The notes under the pieces: model-generated | What the model was told of the DNA's origin: nothing | What the model saw: the letters and a program-made list of their open reading frames with translations, nothing else | The model's database searches: none | DNA from: Jaminaea rosea | Lineage: Eukaryota > Basidiomycota > Exobasidiomycetes > Microstromatales | DNA: 64,000 bases | Direction of reading: 5' to 3' | Assembly (NCBI RefSeq): GCF_003144245.1 | Contig: NW_020289975.1 | Location: forward strand, 2,127,496-2,191,495 | Made by a program: the position numbers and the translations under genes | In this document: piece by piece, positions 1 through 11,452 of the stretch | How positions within the stretch are numbered: position 1 is the stretch's first letter | Layout of the letters: each line of letters starts with the position of its first letter

Positions 1-271
1 TGAGCGAATTGATAATCTCGAGCATCTCGTGCGTATTGATATCTTCGAAGCGTTGCAGCAGCTCATCCTGAGCGAGGGTCTGCGGGCATTTAGGAATATC
101 AGAGAGATGGTCATTATGGGTCCTCAACTACACCAGCTTGCGATGCTCTCGTGTACGCACGCTCTCCTTGGCCTTGAGGACAGCATTGTGGACCTTCTTC
201 TCCACCGACGACAAAGCCTTTGATCCCTTTGAGCTGCTCCCGCTGCCCGAGGCGGCTGATGACGACGGCAT
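1..271 (-). CDS. Unidentified gene, 5' part only, runs off the left edge
   Basis: Two exons are visible: 271-134 (46 codons from ATG) and 79-1, separated by a 54 nt intron with a GTGTAG donor and a CCGCAG acceptor. The protein starts MPSSSAASGSGSSSKGSK and continues with a basic, probably helical segment (VEKKVHNAVLKAKESVR). Exon 2 reads TLAQDELLQRFEDINTHEM and continues in frame to the edge. Phase is preserved across the intron. I do not recognise the family. It is divergent from RSM22 with about 300 bp between the start codons. The start is the first ATG of the open frame. The intron is inferred because the exon 1 frame meets a stop just inside it. Confidence 0.5.
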
Positions 272-578
272 GATGGCTTCCGCCGTACCAAGTCAGTCGT
301 AGATTCGCGTAGAGGGGTATCAATGGCTACGACGACGGGATCGATGGCGAAAGGATGGAAGGGGAGGATCAATCGACGGCTGCTCAGTGTGACTTTCCTG
401 TTGAGCCCAGCCCGCCCGCGTTGGATGGCTTGCTTGCCGCCTCTGTCCGTCCTTGGGCGATTTTTGGTCGCGGCTGCGTCGTGGATGAGCCACGGAAGGC
501 GGCGAGGGCGGGAAGAGGGAGGCCAAGCATTGAAATTGCTCAGCGGTGCATTTACTCGTCCCTCGTCCATTAGTAATA
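272..578. other. Divergent intergenic region, probable bidirectional promoter
   Basis: 307 bp between the start codons of the left-edge gene and RSM22. No RNA gene or repeat is visible. Several open frames cross it on both strands but none resembles a protein. I see no clear TATA box. Confidence 0.5.
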
Positions 579-3428
579 ATGGCGTCCAGGGCCTCTTCAT
601 CACGGTTGCTCGTCTGTGGCAGGCTAGTGACGTCCCAGCGCACACGGCATAGTCGGGCAGCATCGACTCGAGCCGCTCAGCTGGCATCGGCGGCTTCCGT
701 ATCGCAACATCAGTCGTCCTCTGAACTTCCTCCTCTGCCAGTCCATCCCTCGCAATATCTCGGCATCAACGCTGGCCAAGAAGATGGCCTCGATCCCGAC
801 GACCCATCAGCATCGTATACCTCAGCACAACTACGACTCAGTCCGCTTGGGCGCCTATCCAAATGGCAAGACGGCGGGCCCCGTACCCTCCCCCGACCTC
901 TACTGGAGGCCGTGGAAGATGAAATTCGCGCGGGCAATGGCAAGCTCATCAGGCGAGATCTCAAGGGGGTTCTTTCCCATTCAGACGATGCAGTAGACAT
1001 GGCTGCACCGATCAAGAATTCAAGGCAAGCCCTGCTCTCTCTCGCGAAAGATTCGGCGCCACGCTATGCCGCTATCCGCCAGGTCCTGGGAACGGTGGAC
1101 CGACGCCTCTCAAATGGCGGCGAGGCGACTTCATGGTCTCCAAAGCACATCATCGACGTTGGCAGTTCAAGAGCTGAGGGTCTCTGGGCAGCGGCGGACG
1201 TCTGGCCTGATCATCTGGCTAGCTGGACGGGCAAGGAGTCATCCACTGCGAACATCAAGGTGGCAAAGAGCCTCCTTGCCCGCAATGGGGAAAGGGAGGA
1301 ACCTCACGCTGTCCATCGGATCAAGGACAAGAGATTCGAGACGCTCAGAGAGGGCGCCGGTAATGCGGGCGCAAGACCGGACGAGCCGGATCGCACTTTG
1401 GTGCTTTCGTCACATAGGCTATTGAGCCTGCCTTCGGACTCCCACAGAGAGCAGCACGTCAAGTCGCTCTGGCGCAGTGGGGCAGAGACGATCGTCTTGA
1501 TTGAGGACGGATCTGACAGAGGATTCGCGGCAATTGCCAGCGCAAGGGCGCTCTTGCTCGAGCTAGGCGAGGAAGACAAGCAAACGGCAGAAGCTGAAGC
1601 CGCTATTGAGGCTGGACAGGAGGCGCCGCTACCTTCTCGCCAGTACGCGGGACGCGAAAAGCTCGTCCTGAATGGGGTCGAGTTTTTCGAGGAGCGACCG
1701 GAGGATCGTCAGCCTGACAGCAACGCCAGCACTGCCAACTCATCGGTCACTAGTCCCTCGCGTGCCCTCGGCAGCTGGGTAGTCGCCCCCTGCCCACACG
1801 ATCGACCATGCCCACTTTTGCACCCCTTCTCTCTCACCCAACCACACGAAGCCCGCGCCACCCCCACGCACAAGGAGCGATCCCGTCTCTCTCATCACCA
1901 TGAGGCCGAACATGTTGGGCTGTCCGCCTGCGTACATCCTGTGCGCTTCCTCCCGCCGAGGTGGTCGACGCATGAGGTTGTGGAAAAGAGGAGAAGGCAA
2001 AGAGATCGGGGAGGGAGGGAGGAAAGGAGTGCTCGCATTGCATATGTGGTGGTAAAACGCGGCGACAGGCCTACGGTGCAGAGCTTGGGAACGAAGGAGG
2101 AGCGCTTGGCGGCCGTGGGAGCTGCCAGGAAGGGCAGGATGGGGGTGCTCGATGAGCTCAGGAAGGGCGAAGCGGTACCGAGACGGTTGCCGGAGGACGT
2201 CGTCGGGGAAGGAGAGGATGCTGACCCTCTCTCAGGACTGGCGGGGGATGAGGAAGCGCAGCGAGAGCTCCTCAAGCTACTGCCCAATGCGCTCAAGGAG
2301 GCTGGAGCTAGCGGCGAGGAAGGAGAAGAGGCTCTTCGTCAGGTCATGGCGCAGATGGCTGCTCTGCAGCAAGGTAATGCAAAGGGAGAAGACGTGTGGG
2401 CGGCTAGTGGCGAGCTTGGTGCCAATGCTGAGCAAGAGCAGGCGGACGAGGCCGTCACAACTGAAGAGGTCGACGCGCAAGAGCTCAATGAGGACTGGCT
2501 GCGCGCCGCTTCTTCTCCTCAAGGGAACGACGATGCGGACTCGTTAAGTACGGCTTTGATGACTCCCACTCCATCCTCTTCGACCTCCCCCTACATTTCA
2601 CACCTCCTCTCATCTCTGCCTCGTATTCTGCTGCCTCCGATCAAAAAGGGAGGCCACGTTACCTTCGACGCCTGCCACTCCAATGGGTCGATCCAACGCT
2701 ACACCATTGCCAAGTCAGCGGGCAAACAAGCCTACCAAGAGGCGCGCAAGAGTGGGTGGGGCGATGCGTGGAGCCAGGATCCTGTTGAGGCGGGGCTTGC
2801 TGAACAGGATCAGGGGCTGGAGACGGTTGACGAAAGGACGGGAAAGAGGACCTGGAGAAAGCGCAAGGGATGGGGACAGTGGTGGAGGATCTCAGAGGCT
2901 GCGCCTGAGGGTCTTGGTGCAGCGAACTCGCTACCTTCGGCTAGTGCGACGGCCAAGACCTCACCGGACGGGCGGACCTGGGTGTTTGAGGAGGAGACGG
3001 AGGAAGATGACGAGGAGAACGAGATCGAGGAAATTACCGCAGAGCTCGCCGAGGACGCTGAGCCACTGGTGGACGAGCCCAACATTCAGCAGGCCTCATC
3101 TCCTTCCTCTACCGGTGCCGATACCTCCTCTATAGCATGGGCCGCGGACCCGGCTGCTACGTCGTCGTCGAAGTCGTCCAAGAATAGGGCCTCGATCACT
3201 CCGACCTCCCGAAAAGCTTCCACCCGCCCATCAGCCCTCATAGGAGCGGATCAAGTTTGTCCGGAGAAGCCCTTCACTCGCTCTTCGTCAGCGCCTGGAG
3301 CAGGGCAAGGGAGAGGGGACGAGAGGGATGCAACTCCGTATAGACGATCAAGGGGAGGGAATAGGAAGCAGGCGAAGCATGCATTCAGAGACGAGATCCG
3401 CAGAGGGTTGATGGAGGCGGATCTATGA
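579..3428 (+). CDS. RSM22: Mitochondrial ribosome-assembly methyltransferase-like protein RSM22 (METTL17 family)
   Basis: Intronless, 949 aa. The N-terminus (MASRASSSRLLVCGRLVTS) is Arg/Ser-rich with few acids, as in a mitochondrial targeting peptide; an upstream in-frame ATG at 546 lacks this character. Family hallmarks are VVAPCPHDRPCPLLHP near residue 405 (iron-sulfur-type cysteines) and TFDACHSNGSIQRYTIAKS followed by GKQAYQEARKSGWGDAW. These match Rsm22/METTL17, a SAM-methyltransferase-fold factor that joins the mitochondrial small subunit during assembly. Between these blocks the usual CHFSQR-like segment is not recognisable, and a long acidic region (roughly residues 540-680) is inserted, so the protein is far longer than yeast Rsm22. 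A short unspotted intron near residues 415-470 cannot be excluded. The C-terminus is basic and ends at a clear TGA. Confidence 0.85.
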   Translation: MASRASSSRLLVCGRLVTSQRTRHSRAASTRAAQLASAASVSQHQSSSELPPLPVHPSQYLGINAGQEDGLDPDDPSASYTSAQLRLSPLGRLSKWQDGGPRTLPRPLLEAVEDEIRAGNGKLIRRDLKGVLSHSDDAVDMAAPIKNSRQALLSLAKDSAPRYAAIRQVLGTVDRRLSNGGEATSWSPKHIIDVGSSRAEGLWAAADVWPDHLASWTGKESSTANIKVAKSLLARNGEREEPHAVHRIKDKRFETLREGAGNAGARPDEPDRTLVLSSHRLLSLPSDSHREQHVKSLWRSGAETIVLIEDGSDRGFAAIASARALLLELGEEDKQTAEAEAAIEAGQEAPLPSRQYAGREKLVLNGVEFFEERPEDRQPDSNASTANSSVTSPSRALGSWVVAPCPHDRPCPLLHPFSLTQPHEARATPTHKERSRLSHHHEAEHVGLSACVHPVRFLPPRWSTHEVVEKRRRQRDRGGREERSARIAYVVVKRGDRPTVQSLGTKEERLAAVGAARKGRMGVLDELRKGEAVPRRLPEDVVGEGEDADPLSGLAGDEEAQRELLKLLPNALKEAGASGEEGEEALRQVMAQMAALQQGNAKGEDVWAASGELGANAEQEQADEAVTTEEVDAQELNEDWLRAASSPQGNDDADSLSTALMTPTPSSSTSPYISHLLSSLPRILLPPIKKGGHVTFDACHSNGSIQRYTIAKSAGKQAYQEARKSGWGDAWSQDPVEAGLAEQDQGLETVDERTGKRTWRKRKGWGQWWRISEAAPEGLGAANSLPSASATAKTSPDGRTWVFEEETEEDDEENEIEEITAELAEDAEPLVDEPNIQQASSPSSTGADTSSIAWAADPAATSSSKSSKNRASITPTSRKASTRPSALIGADQVCPEKPFTRSSSAPGAGQGRGDERDATPYRRSRGGNRKQAKHAFRDEIRRGLMEADL

Positions 3429-3832
3429 AAGGAAAGGAAGGCGACGACGATCATATAGCGGCGGGCCCCTTGCTGGGCTGGCGCCTGTACTTGTACCCAA
3501 GCCGAGCCATGGAATCCCACTAGACGAGCTCGAACGCACCACACACGAATACGCTTGATCACACACGGCGCAGAGTAAGGTAAAGCGGCTGATTGATTGG
3601 AGATGAAGAAAAGGGTACGGGTGTGCGAGTGCGAGCTTTCATGGTGGTGCATAAAAGTAGGAAAGATGGATGAGAGGCAAGCAGGTGTTGGGAGCAAGAA
3701 GGAGAGAGGGAGTGCTAGCTCAGACATGAGCCAGGGGTAGGAGTGGTGAGGAGAGGCGCAGCCAACACCAGAGCGTGTCGACGACTTTGTCTTCTTTTGT
3801 ATCGCGGACGAGGCGCGTGGGCTCGCTCGCGC
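3429..3832. other. Convergent 3' intergenic region
   Basis: 404 bp between the stop codons of RSM22 (+) and the rhodopsin gene (-). It should hold both 3' UTRs. I see no gene, RNA or repeat. Confidence 0.5.
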
Positions 3833-4929
3833 TTAGGCGTCCTCACGACGCTCGTCGCCCTGCGAGAGAGCAGTGTAGCCACCGCCGAGGGGGCTGGCAA
3901 GGGACTCGGGGAGGAGGACGTGGCCCTCCTCGGGGACGGCAAAGACGACGACGGCTCCCCACAGAGGCTTGGCAATGACGTCGAGGACAGCGAAGAGGAG
4001 AACCTCGGTGTCGGCCGAGACGTAGCCAGCACCCTCACCAAGGACGAAGGTGACGGCGTAGAGGGACCAAACGACGAGGAGAGCAAGCGAGACCTGGTTG
4101 TAGAGGCTGCCGACCTTCTGCGAGCGGAGGTAGCTGTAGCTGCGTCCCGACCCGACGAGGGTGTAGAAGACGTAGAACATCGACGCGACGGAGATGGCAA
4201 AGAAGATCCAGCGGGCACGAACGTCCGGGTGGAGACCGGCGATGAGACCAGTGATGATCATGGTGACGTCGGCAAAGATGGCAATGAGGATCTCGCCGAG
4301 GGGCATACCGGCCAGGAGGGTAATGTCGAGGATCAGGAGCGGGGTGGTGATGAGCCAGTCGATGTAGCGGGGTACGAGGACCTCACGCTTGGCCGAGTAA
4401 CGCGAGTCGTGACGCTCGTTGGTGAGGGCGCCGCCCTGCGCGAGTGGGTGTGGGACAATTTAGAGGATTGGGTCAGCATATTGGCCGCGTCGCCGATGTG
4501 GATGGATGACATGCCCGCACGGCGCGTACTCACGAGACCAGTAGCCATAGCGAGGTAAGAGATGGCAGCGGTAACGTTGATCATGGCCGTGATGACAGGA
4601 ATGGTCCTGAATCGGTAGGCGATGCGCTGCGAGTGAGCAACAAAGGTGATGAAGCCGAGGGTCATGATGCCGGCGACGACCCAGAGAACAGTCTTGCCCA
4701 TCTTGGTAATCTTCTCAGGGTGGTGGAGGTCCGGGTCAACAGGCTCCGGGATGGTGATGGGACCATCGTGGTGCTTGCTGGGCTTGGTGAGCTCGTAAGC
4801 CTACGCGCCGCGAAGAGGACGATGAGGTGATGTCGAGATGTCAGCAAGCCAATGGTCAATACTCATATTCGGCAGATAGCTGCCCGCATCCGCATCCTCA
4901 CTCACGAAGTTCTCAAAGTACTGGTTCAT
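3833..4929 (-). CDS. Fungal microbial-type rhodopsin, predicted light-driven proton pump
   Basis: Three exons, 4929-4906, 4800-4534 and 4435-3833, join in phase 0 to give 297 aa. The first exon codes for only eight residues (MNQYFENF). Seven hydrophobic helices are evident. Helix C reads RYIDWLITTPLLILDI, giving Asp123 and Asp134 at the positions of bacteriorhodopsin Asp85 (Schiff-base counterion) and Asp96 (proton donor). Glu231 (GEGAG) and Glu241 (DTEVLLF) match the proton-release pair Glu194/Glu204. The retinal lysine is Lys253 in LDVIAKPLWG. With both helix-C carboxylates present this looks like a Leptosphaeria/Ustilago-type pump rather than a sensory opsin or the retinal-less ORP group. 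It is an integral membrane protein, probably in the plasma membrane. The C-terminus is a short charged tail. Confidence 0.92.
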
Positions 4930-5643
4930 GGTGAGCGAGTAGCGTTGGGGACAGTAGAATGAGGATAAGTGGGAATGGTACGATGGTCAGAAAGGCAAGA
5001 GGGCTGGCTGGGTGGGTTGGCCAGCGTTGCACCTGACTGGCCTCTCTCAAGGCACATTGCCTCAACTGATCCGTCGTAGAAGAGACCTTGAGCCAAGCGC
5101 GCATGGGCCACACACTAGCCGCCCACGGGACACACGGGCGAGGCGCAGGGCGACCAGGGTCTCCAAGACCCCAGGGTCCGTCGCCTCGCCTCTCGCACGC
5201 ATGACGTCGTCGATGCGCACTGTCGGTGCGCCCCTCGAGCTCATGAGGCCCGTCAGTGCAGAGAGGCGTCGCAGCTGGCTGCTCGTCGAAGGCGATTCAC
5301 AGAACCGATGGCTCAAATCAGGCAAGCTGAGGAAAGCAGCATCCATCCGTCGACGCGAGAGACGACGATGAGGCGAGGAAGGAGACACAAGTCGCCGAGG
5401 GAATGAGGAGTGTGGGCGATGCTCGATGCAGGGGAGCAATGCCACGCTAACTCGCTTCTTTAACTCGACAGCGAAGCCAGAGTTGAATGGAAGAGGCAAG
5501 TCGTGGCAGCCTCGCTGCGCGCGTACCAGACCATGGTGGAGACTGCCATCGATCTCAGTGGTCCTCATAAGATGCTCATTAGATATACGTAATATGATAC
5601 GATCGATGCGTGAATATGGGTCCCTGCTTGTGGTACCCATCCT
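4930..5643. other. Upstream region of the rhodopsin gene
   Basis: 714 bp between the rhodopsin start and the stop of the next minus-strand gene. A 192-codon minus-strand frame (5640-5062) is open here but resembles no family and is Arg/Ser-rich like GC-rich shadow frames. It may simply be leader or promoter sequence. Nothing else is seen. Confidence 0.4.
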
Positions 5644-5722
5644 CTACTGTCGGACTACCGCAACCTTGCCCCCACGCCTGGCAACCATTGCCTTGACAGG
5701 CGAGTCCATACTACCACGTCGC

Positions 5723-5758
<36 letters not shown>

Positions 5759-8019
5759 CCGCTACTGCCGCTCGGGCGACTGACAATGCGGCCGCGTAAG
5801 CTGCCAGTTGAGGCCGTGGTCCTTACACCGCGCTGCGCTGATGCAGGTGGTCCAGGAGCATTCTCGCTCGCCTCATTCTCCTCGTCTCGAGATGCCAGGA
5901 TGTCTGCGATACCCCGAGAGTGAGCCTTGCCCGCCTCTTGCTTCGACACATGAGCCATGAAAGGGTCATCCTCCTCATGACCTGCCATTGCCGCTCCAAA
6001 GCTCATCATTGGGGACTGGCGGCCACCAGAATTGGCACGAGCGGCCGCAGTCCGCCGTAGCGCCTGCGTATCGCTCACTCCTGCTAGCACACCAACGGAA
6101 GCTGACTTCCTGAGCAGTCGCTGTGTCGGGCTCTCAGTGCCGCCAGGTTTGTGCTTCCTCCCACCCCTGCATCCTCTCCTCGTTCGCTTGGGTTTATCCA
6201 ACAAGTCAGCAGAAGACGAAGAGCTGCCGCTGCTACCAGCACTGGCGCTCATTCGTCTTCCGCGCGTCGGCTTGCCAGGACGATCGCGACCACTCAGGTT
6301 GCGCAGTGCTTGGGGTAGAGGTCCATCATCGATTAGCATGCGGCCATCGGTGGGGGAGAAGGTGTGGGCATCGTACTCCTTGCCGGAGAGGTTGATGAAT
6401 TGTGGAGAGTGAACGCCAGTGGGAGAAGTGAGGGTCAAGACGGGCGGCTGAGGTGTGGGCGGCTGTGGCGGAGAGATGACGGCGGCGTCCTCTGCTTGGT
6501 ACGTCGTGCGCACGGGCGAGTCGAAGAGCGACTGCGAGGCGATGCTGGGGTCGCTAGGCAGGCTGGACACGATGGTGCTTGCAGCGTGCTGAGGAGGAAG
6601 ATCGGGCACAGGCGGAATGACATCGTCTCGCGCACTCTGCTGCCCAATGATGCTGTGCCTGCCCTTAAGTGCCGGTCGCCCTTTCTCGCGCTTGGCCTCC
6701 ATGGCCGCTTTCAGCGCCTCGACTGATCTAGCATGACGGAGTCCTCTCCTCTCGGGACCTTGAAAGCACTCCGAATTGCGTGGGGCAACGGCTGCTTCCG
6801 AGCTGACGAGGGGCGTGGCAACTGATGCGAAGAGGTCGGATGAGACGACGGCAGCGCTAGGGGCAGCCTTCGGTATGAAGCGAGGAGGGGAAGTCACGTC
6901 GTCCTCGTCCTCCTCTTCCGCATCGTCAATTGAGACCACCGTGGTGGTAATGTCTGCAAGAGAGCGACGCCATTCGTCGACAGTCGCACGAGATGGTGCT
7001 CGAGTAGGGCTCTCTAGCGCTTTGACGGAGGCAGCGTCCAATTTTCTCTTGCCTCGCTCGGACGGAGACTTGCGCAAGCTGCCGAGAGCTTTCCCGCCGT
7101 CGAAAGTCGAGATACCAACGCCGACTGCAGCTGCGTGTCCACCTCCTCTCAGATGACCAAGAGATGTCTTCGTCTTGAGCGCTGGCGTTGCACCCGCTGC
7201 TGATGCGGCTGCCTCCTTGAGGTTCGCCTTCGACCGGCGAAAGGCGAGACTGCCCTTCCAGAGGGTATTCGTGCTCGCAGCCTTCTTGGCTGGGCTTGTC
7301 GCAGGGATGAAGATGCGTCTCTTGCTCGGACTTGCTACGGGGAAGGTGCGGGTCCCGCGAGGAGAGCGAGGACTGTCGTGAATGCTAGATTGCTGGCGGG
7401 CGTGGCGAACGAGACGGGCTGTCTTTGATGGTGTTGCGGCGGGAGTGGTATCGTCACTACCTTCAGCAGGCAAAGCTGCCGGCTCAGCCTTGGGAGTCGC
7501 TACATCGCTCGAGGTCGACGCCTCGCCATGATTTTGGCCCCACCATCCAAACCATCCACCGCCGCCACGACGCCCCGCTTCACTCGCTGCTCGGGCGTTG
7601 AGCGTGGGCGAGTCCGGGCCGTCGTCACTGTATTGAGTCTTGCTGTCAGCTTTCCCGCCAGAGAAGGACCGCACCGACGATTTCAGGTTGCTCGCCATGT
7701 CGCCAAACGTCTTTGCTTGAGGCGTGATGACTCGTGTGTCCTTGAAGCCGGCCTTCTGGAGCAGCTCGTTCAGACTCTCAAAGCGCGAGCTGCCTGGTCG
7801 CTGAGGTGTGGAACTGTCGCCCGCGGGATTCTTTGCGAGAGATGACGGCAGGCGAGGTGTGTCTGGGTATGCTTGCGCTGCGTCATTCTTGTCCTGATGA
7901 TTTGCCTCGCAGCTCGCTGCGACTGACGTGGCCTGCGTCGAGCCGCTTATCGAGGACGAGGATGACTCTGGCGGGGACTGCGGATGGCTACGCCCTGTAA
8001 AGCCACGCTGTGACGCCAT
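5644..8019 (-). CDS. Large disordered protein, function unknown
   Basis: Single exon, 791 aa from the ATG at 8019 (MASQRGFTGRSHPQSPPES); an ATG seven codons upstream is less likely. The protein is Ser/Pro/Arg-rich throughout, with many SP/TP sites that could be kinase targets. A short ordered-looking block, FESLNELLQKAGFKDTRVIT near residue 80, and another, RRIFIPATSPAKKAASTNTL, are the segments most likely to be conserved. The C-terminus has an SRPSGSSGGGG tract coded by a CCG run, then a basic end (VARRGGKVAVVRQ). There is no membrane segment or enzymatic motif. I do not recognise the family; a cell-cycle or cytoskeletal regulator would be a guess. The length and continuity of the open frame and its ordered blocks support a real gene. 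Confidence 0.7.
5726..5762. repeat. CCG/CCA trinucleotide run coding a poly-glycine tract
   Basis: A near-perfect run of CCG units, with a few CCA, on the plus strand. Read on the minus strand it gives the C-terminal poly-Gly of the disordered protein at 5644-8019. Such tracts commonly vary in length between strains. Confidence 0.85.
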
Positions 8020-8583
8020 GTCTCTGTACGTCAAAAGCAACGAGGGCAGTGTCTGCCTTGTTGATGTTGAGCGGCGATGCTATGGTCCGAGTGTATGCAG
8101 CCGTGAAAGCGAGCTGAGAAGGATCAGCGAGAAAGGAAGATCGTGACCGCTGAGAAGTTGAGTGGATGCTGGAAAGGCGGAGGGTATCAAAGGGAGGGGG
8201 CAAAGGGCGCTCGATGCTGAAAGGGATGACAAGTGGTAAAGAGATGAATGGAAAGGGAAAGGATGAGAGCGAGCGATTGCTGCTGCAATGCTGCTCGCTC
8301 GCTCGTCCGGCCTGCATGCGCCCAAGAACAACACTCAAGCAGAGGTGCCGGACGCGTGCCTGGCGCGCCTCCGCAAAAAAAAAGCAAGCCTGGTTGGTGC
8401 CTTTGCACGCTCTTCCCATTCCTGACTGACAGCCAAAGTTGGCGAGCGAACAAGAGCGCAAGCTCATCTCAAGAGGGACACTTGATCACACGAGTAGGTC
8501 AAGGAGGATTGTCTTCGTCGGAGGACCAAAAAGGATGGTATGATCGCCCAACAGCCCCATCCCCCTCAACTCTGTTGCACCAT
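8020..8583. other. Intergenic region between two minus-strand genes
   Basis: 564 bp: promoter of the disordered-protein gene on one side and 3' flank of the GNAT gene on the other. It contains a run of nine A near 8376. Pyrimidine-rich stretches on the minus strand suit a fungal core promoter. No gene is seen. Confidence 0.45.
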
Positions 8584-9400
8584 TCACGCCCGTTCATCCG
8601 CATCCCTTCTCATGAAGAAGCACTCCCCTTGCGGCAGATCGGGCAACGCCGTGACCTTTTCGACTACTGCGAAGTTGTGCTTTTTGTAGAACGGCACAGC
8701 ATGTGGCGTTGGCGCGGTGATGAGCAGGATCCTGCCTTTGTAAGGGGCCACGTCGTCTAGGAAGTGTTTGAGTAGCATGGACCCCACGCCGGAGCGTTGT
8801 GCCGTCTCTGACACCGCAAGGTATTTCAGTTCTGAAGGTGGGCGTGTAGCAGCAAGGGTGGGATCGTATCTTCTCAGCTGTCGATGTACACTCCTTTGGA
8901 TCGTGTGAGCGCCACGCACCTGTATACGTCCCACCCACGTCACTCCCATATCTCTTCTGGATATCGGTGAAAGCTCCTCGCCACTGTTTCCAGATCTCTG
9001 GGTCTACATCTCCGCTCTCAGCGGGGATGGCAGGCATAGGCAAGTACCACTGCGGCTCCCCGGTCTCTGCGTTCTTCTCCTCTCCCTCACGCAGAGTCAC
9101 CCAAGCGGCCACGCCGAGCACCTCATCGCTGCCTCGTCTCTTCGCCACGATGACGGGACCTGGACAACCGCGCTTCTGCATCTCGAGAACTCCCTCGATC
9201 AGTTGCACTCGCCAAGCAATGAGCTCGTCGGTAACCTTGCCCTTGGGGAAGACACGACCCATCGGGACGGTGAACCCATCACAGAGGATCTTGGCTGCTT
9301 GGCGGACTTCAGGGGTGCCAGACAGCAGCGGTTCAAGGATGATGTCTGCGGTGTTGCTGGCGGATGAGGCTGAAGTCATGTTGGTGTCCTTCTTGTCCAT
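8584..9400 (-). CDS. GNAT-family N-acetyltransferase
   Basis: Two exons, 9400-8920 and 8831-8584, 242 aa. The 88 nt intron (GTGCGT...TTCAG) is placed because it joins GGTYT to ELKYLAVSE in phase 1 and restores the acetyl-CoA fold. The core is strand beta4 (ELKYLAVSETAQRSGVGSML), whose QRSGVG is the Q/RxxGxG/A pyrophosphate-binding loop, followed by ITAPTPHAVPFYKKHNF, the usual Tyr-containing motif B. The N-terminal half has WRVQLIEGVLEMQKRG and IVAKRRGSDEVLGVAAW, consistent with the first GNAT strands. The substrate cannot be told. The start could also be the ATG at 9379 (MTSASSASN). It resembles cytosolic fungal GNATs acting on small molecules, which is inference. Confidence 0.8.
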
Positions 9401-9632
9401 CTGACCGTGAGCTTCTGGTGATCTCGGCGAGGTTTCTTTGATGAAAAGATCTTCGCGAGTAAGGCGAAGGCGACGGCGGCTGAACCAGAGGAGCCGAGTC
9501 ATGACGACGCGCAAAGCACACACAGTGGCGCAGGCAGACCCAGCCCGACGATCGTGACCGCGAGAACAAGACGACATGGTGAAGGGATATAGATTGAGAG
9601 GGGAACACAGGGCGAAGACATCCATGCCGCAT

Positions 9633-11419
9633 TCAATTGCGAGCAAATCTTGCCCTCTTCGCCGCTGTTGCTGAGCGCGACTTGCTCGCCCCGCCGAATC
9701 CTTTGAACCCCCCATCCGAGTCGCTATCATCATCTCCGCCAGCAGCGCGACTGTGAGTGCGCTTCGATCCAGGCCCCCGCGCACCGCCGCCTGCATCGTC
9801 CTCGCTATCATCGCCGTCGATCCGCAGCTGTGTGGCGGTCTTGCCGCGCTTATTGCGCGACGTCGGAGGTCGCTGCGAGCGACTGATGCTCATATCATAG
9901 TCCCCCGTGTTGGTGGGAAGGCGTAGATCCGGGTATGCTTCGCCATCATCGTCCTCTTCTTCCTCGTTATCATCCTCTTCGAGCGTAGAACGACGGCGAC
10001 TCTGCATACCTTTCGCCGCAGCGCCACGCTGAGAAGGCCCCGCTCTTCTCCCACCACGATCCTCCTGCGTCTCCTCATCATCACTCTCCTGTAGCGCCGT
10101 GAAGACTCCTTGGCTCCTTTGCATCGCACTGCTTTTAGCCACCCGCCTAGCCTGCGAGCCCATTCCCGCATGCGTGCGCAAAGTATCATCATCCTCAGGC
10201 TCGAGTTCAGCGAGACCGAATGCTTTGGCCTTGGGACGATCCATGTAGTCTTCTCCGAGGCCAAAGTCCTGCCCCTCAGTGAGGTCCATGCGAACAGGTG
10301 CGCGCCGCTGTTTCTCTTGTGGCGGAGCGCTGCCAGCTTTGCCCTTTGGTTTGAACTTCTTGAAGTTGGGAAGATTCGCCCATTTCGAAGGAGCGTCCAC
10401 GCTGGCGGCGGCGCTGCCTCCTCTCGCCCTCCCGTCTTTGCGCATCAACGGTACAAAGTCCACTTGTACAAAATTACCCACGGGCGTCTCCCAATCATCG
10501 ATGCGCGTCGCCTCCCACGCCTCGTACGCTTCATCTCTCCCCCTGTCCTCATCCACGCCTCGCGCTGGCTTGGTGAGCTTGAGATTGTTAAACTCGCGGT
10601 CAAAGTCGTCTATTACCGCCTTCTTGCCTTTCTTGCGCATCGCGAGAGCCTGGAGAAAGGTGGGCTCCTCGTCTGGCTTCTCGCCGACGCCTTTGCCGCG
10701 GGGACCGGGAGTGCTACGGATCACTTGCGTGGTTGTGGGGTGAGATTTGGACTGCGTCTTGGAGGCCGGCGACTCGGCAACTTGCTTCTCCGGCTGCTTG
10801 CTCGCCCGTGCGTTTTCGCGTGAGCGACTCGAAGACTCGCTTCCTACGACCGCGCCCTCGTTGTCTGCGGCTTGCATCTCAATGTCTCCTCCCCTGGTCG
10901 TCGCGGACTGAGATAGAGCGCTATCCTGTCCCTCGGGCGAGCCACTGCCTGATCCTGCTCCACGATTCGCTTTCGCGCCTGTCTGACTGGGCACGACCCC
11001 ATCCTCCTCATCCAGCATGTGCCTGAACCTTTTACTCTTGCGAAAGTTGTCGTCTCCCTCGGCGTCTTGCGTCCCACCAACCCCACCTGCCGAGCCACCC
11101 GCCGAGCTCGACCCGCCAAAGACGTCTGAGATGCGGGACTGGCCCCCAGCACGACGCCTACGCTGCGGGACTGTGGAGGAAGATGCCGCGCTTTGCGTCG
11201 CGGCGGAGGCGCCTGGTGCAGAGTCTTGCGTTGTAGGTCCCACCTGACTGGAGCCCACGGGAGCAGTTGGCGGGTCTGCCTGTGAGCGATTGGAGCCGCT
11301 AGGCTCGGCAAAGAGCTGGTCGAGGGCGTTCACAGGCTTGGCCAGGCCAGCACGACGTCTGGGTCGCGCTGATACTGGGGGCGGCATAGAGCCTGCTGAA
11401 TCCTCGGGAGGGAGGCCGC

Positions 11420-11452
<33 letters not shown>

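Noticed and set aside
3743-4558. 271-codon acidic plus-strand frame
   Set aside because: It is the antisense of the rhodopsin exons, which have clear membrane helices and catalytic residues on the minus strand.
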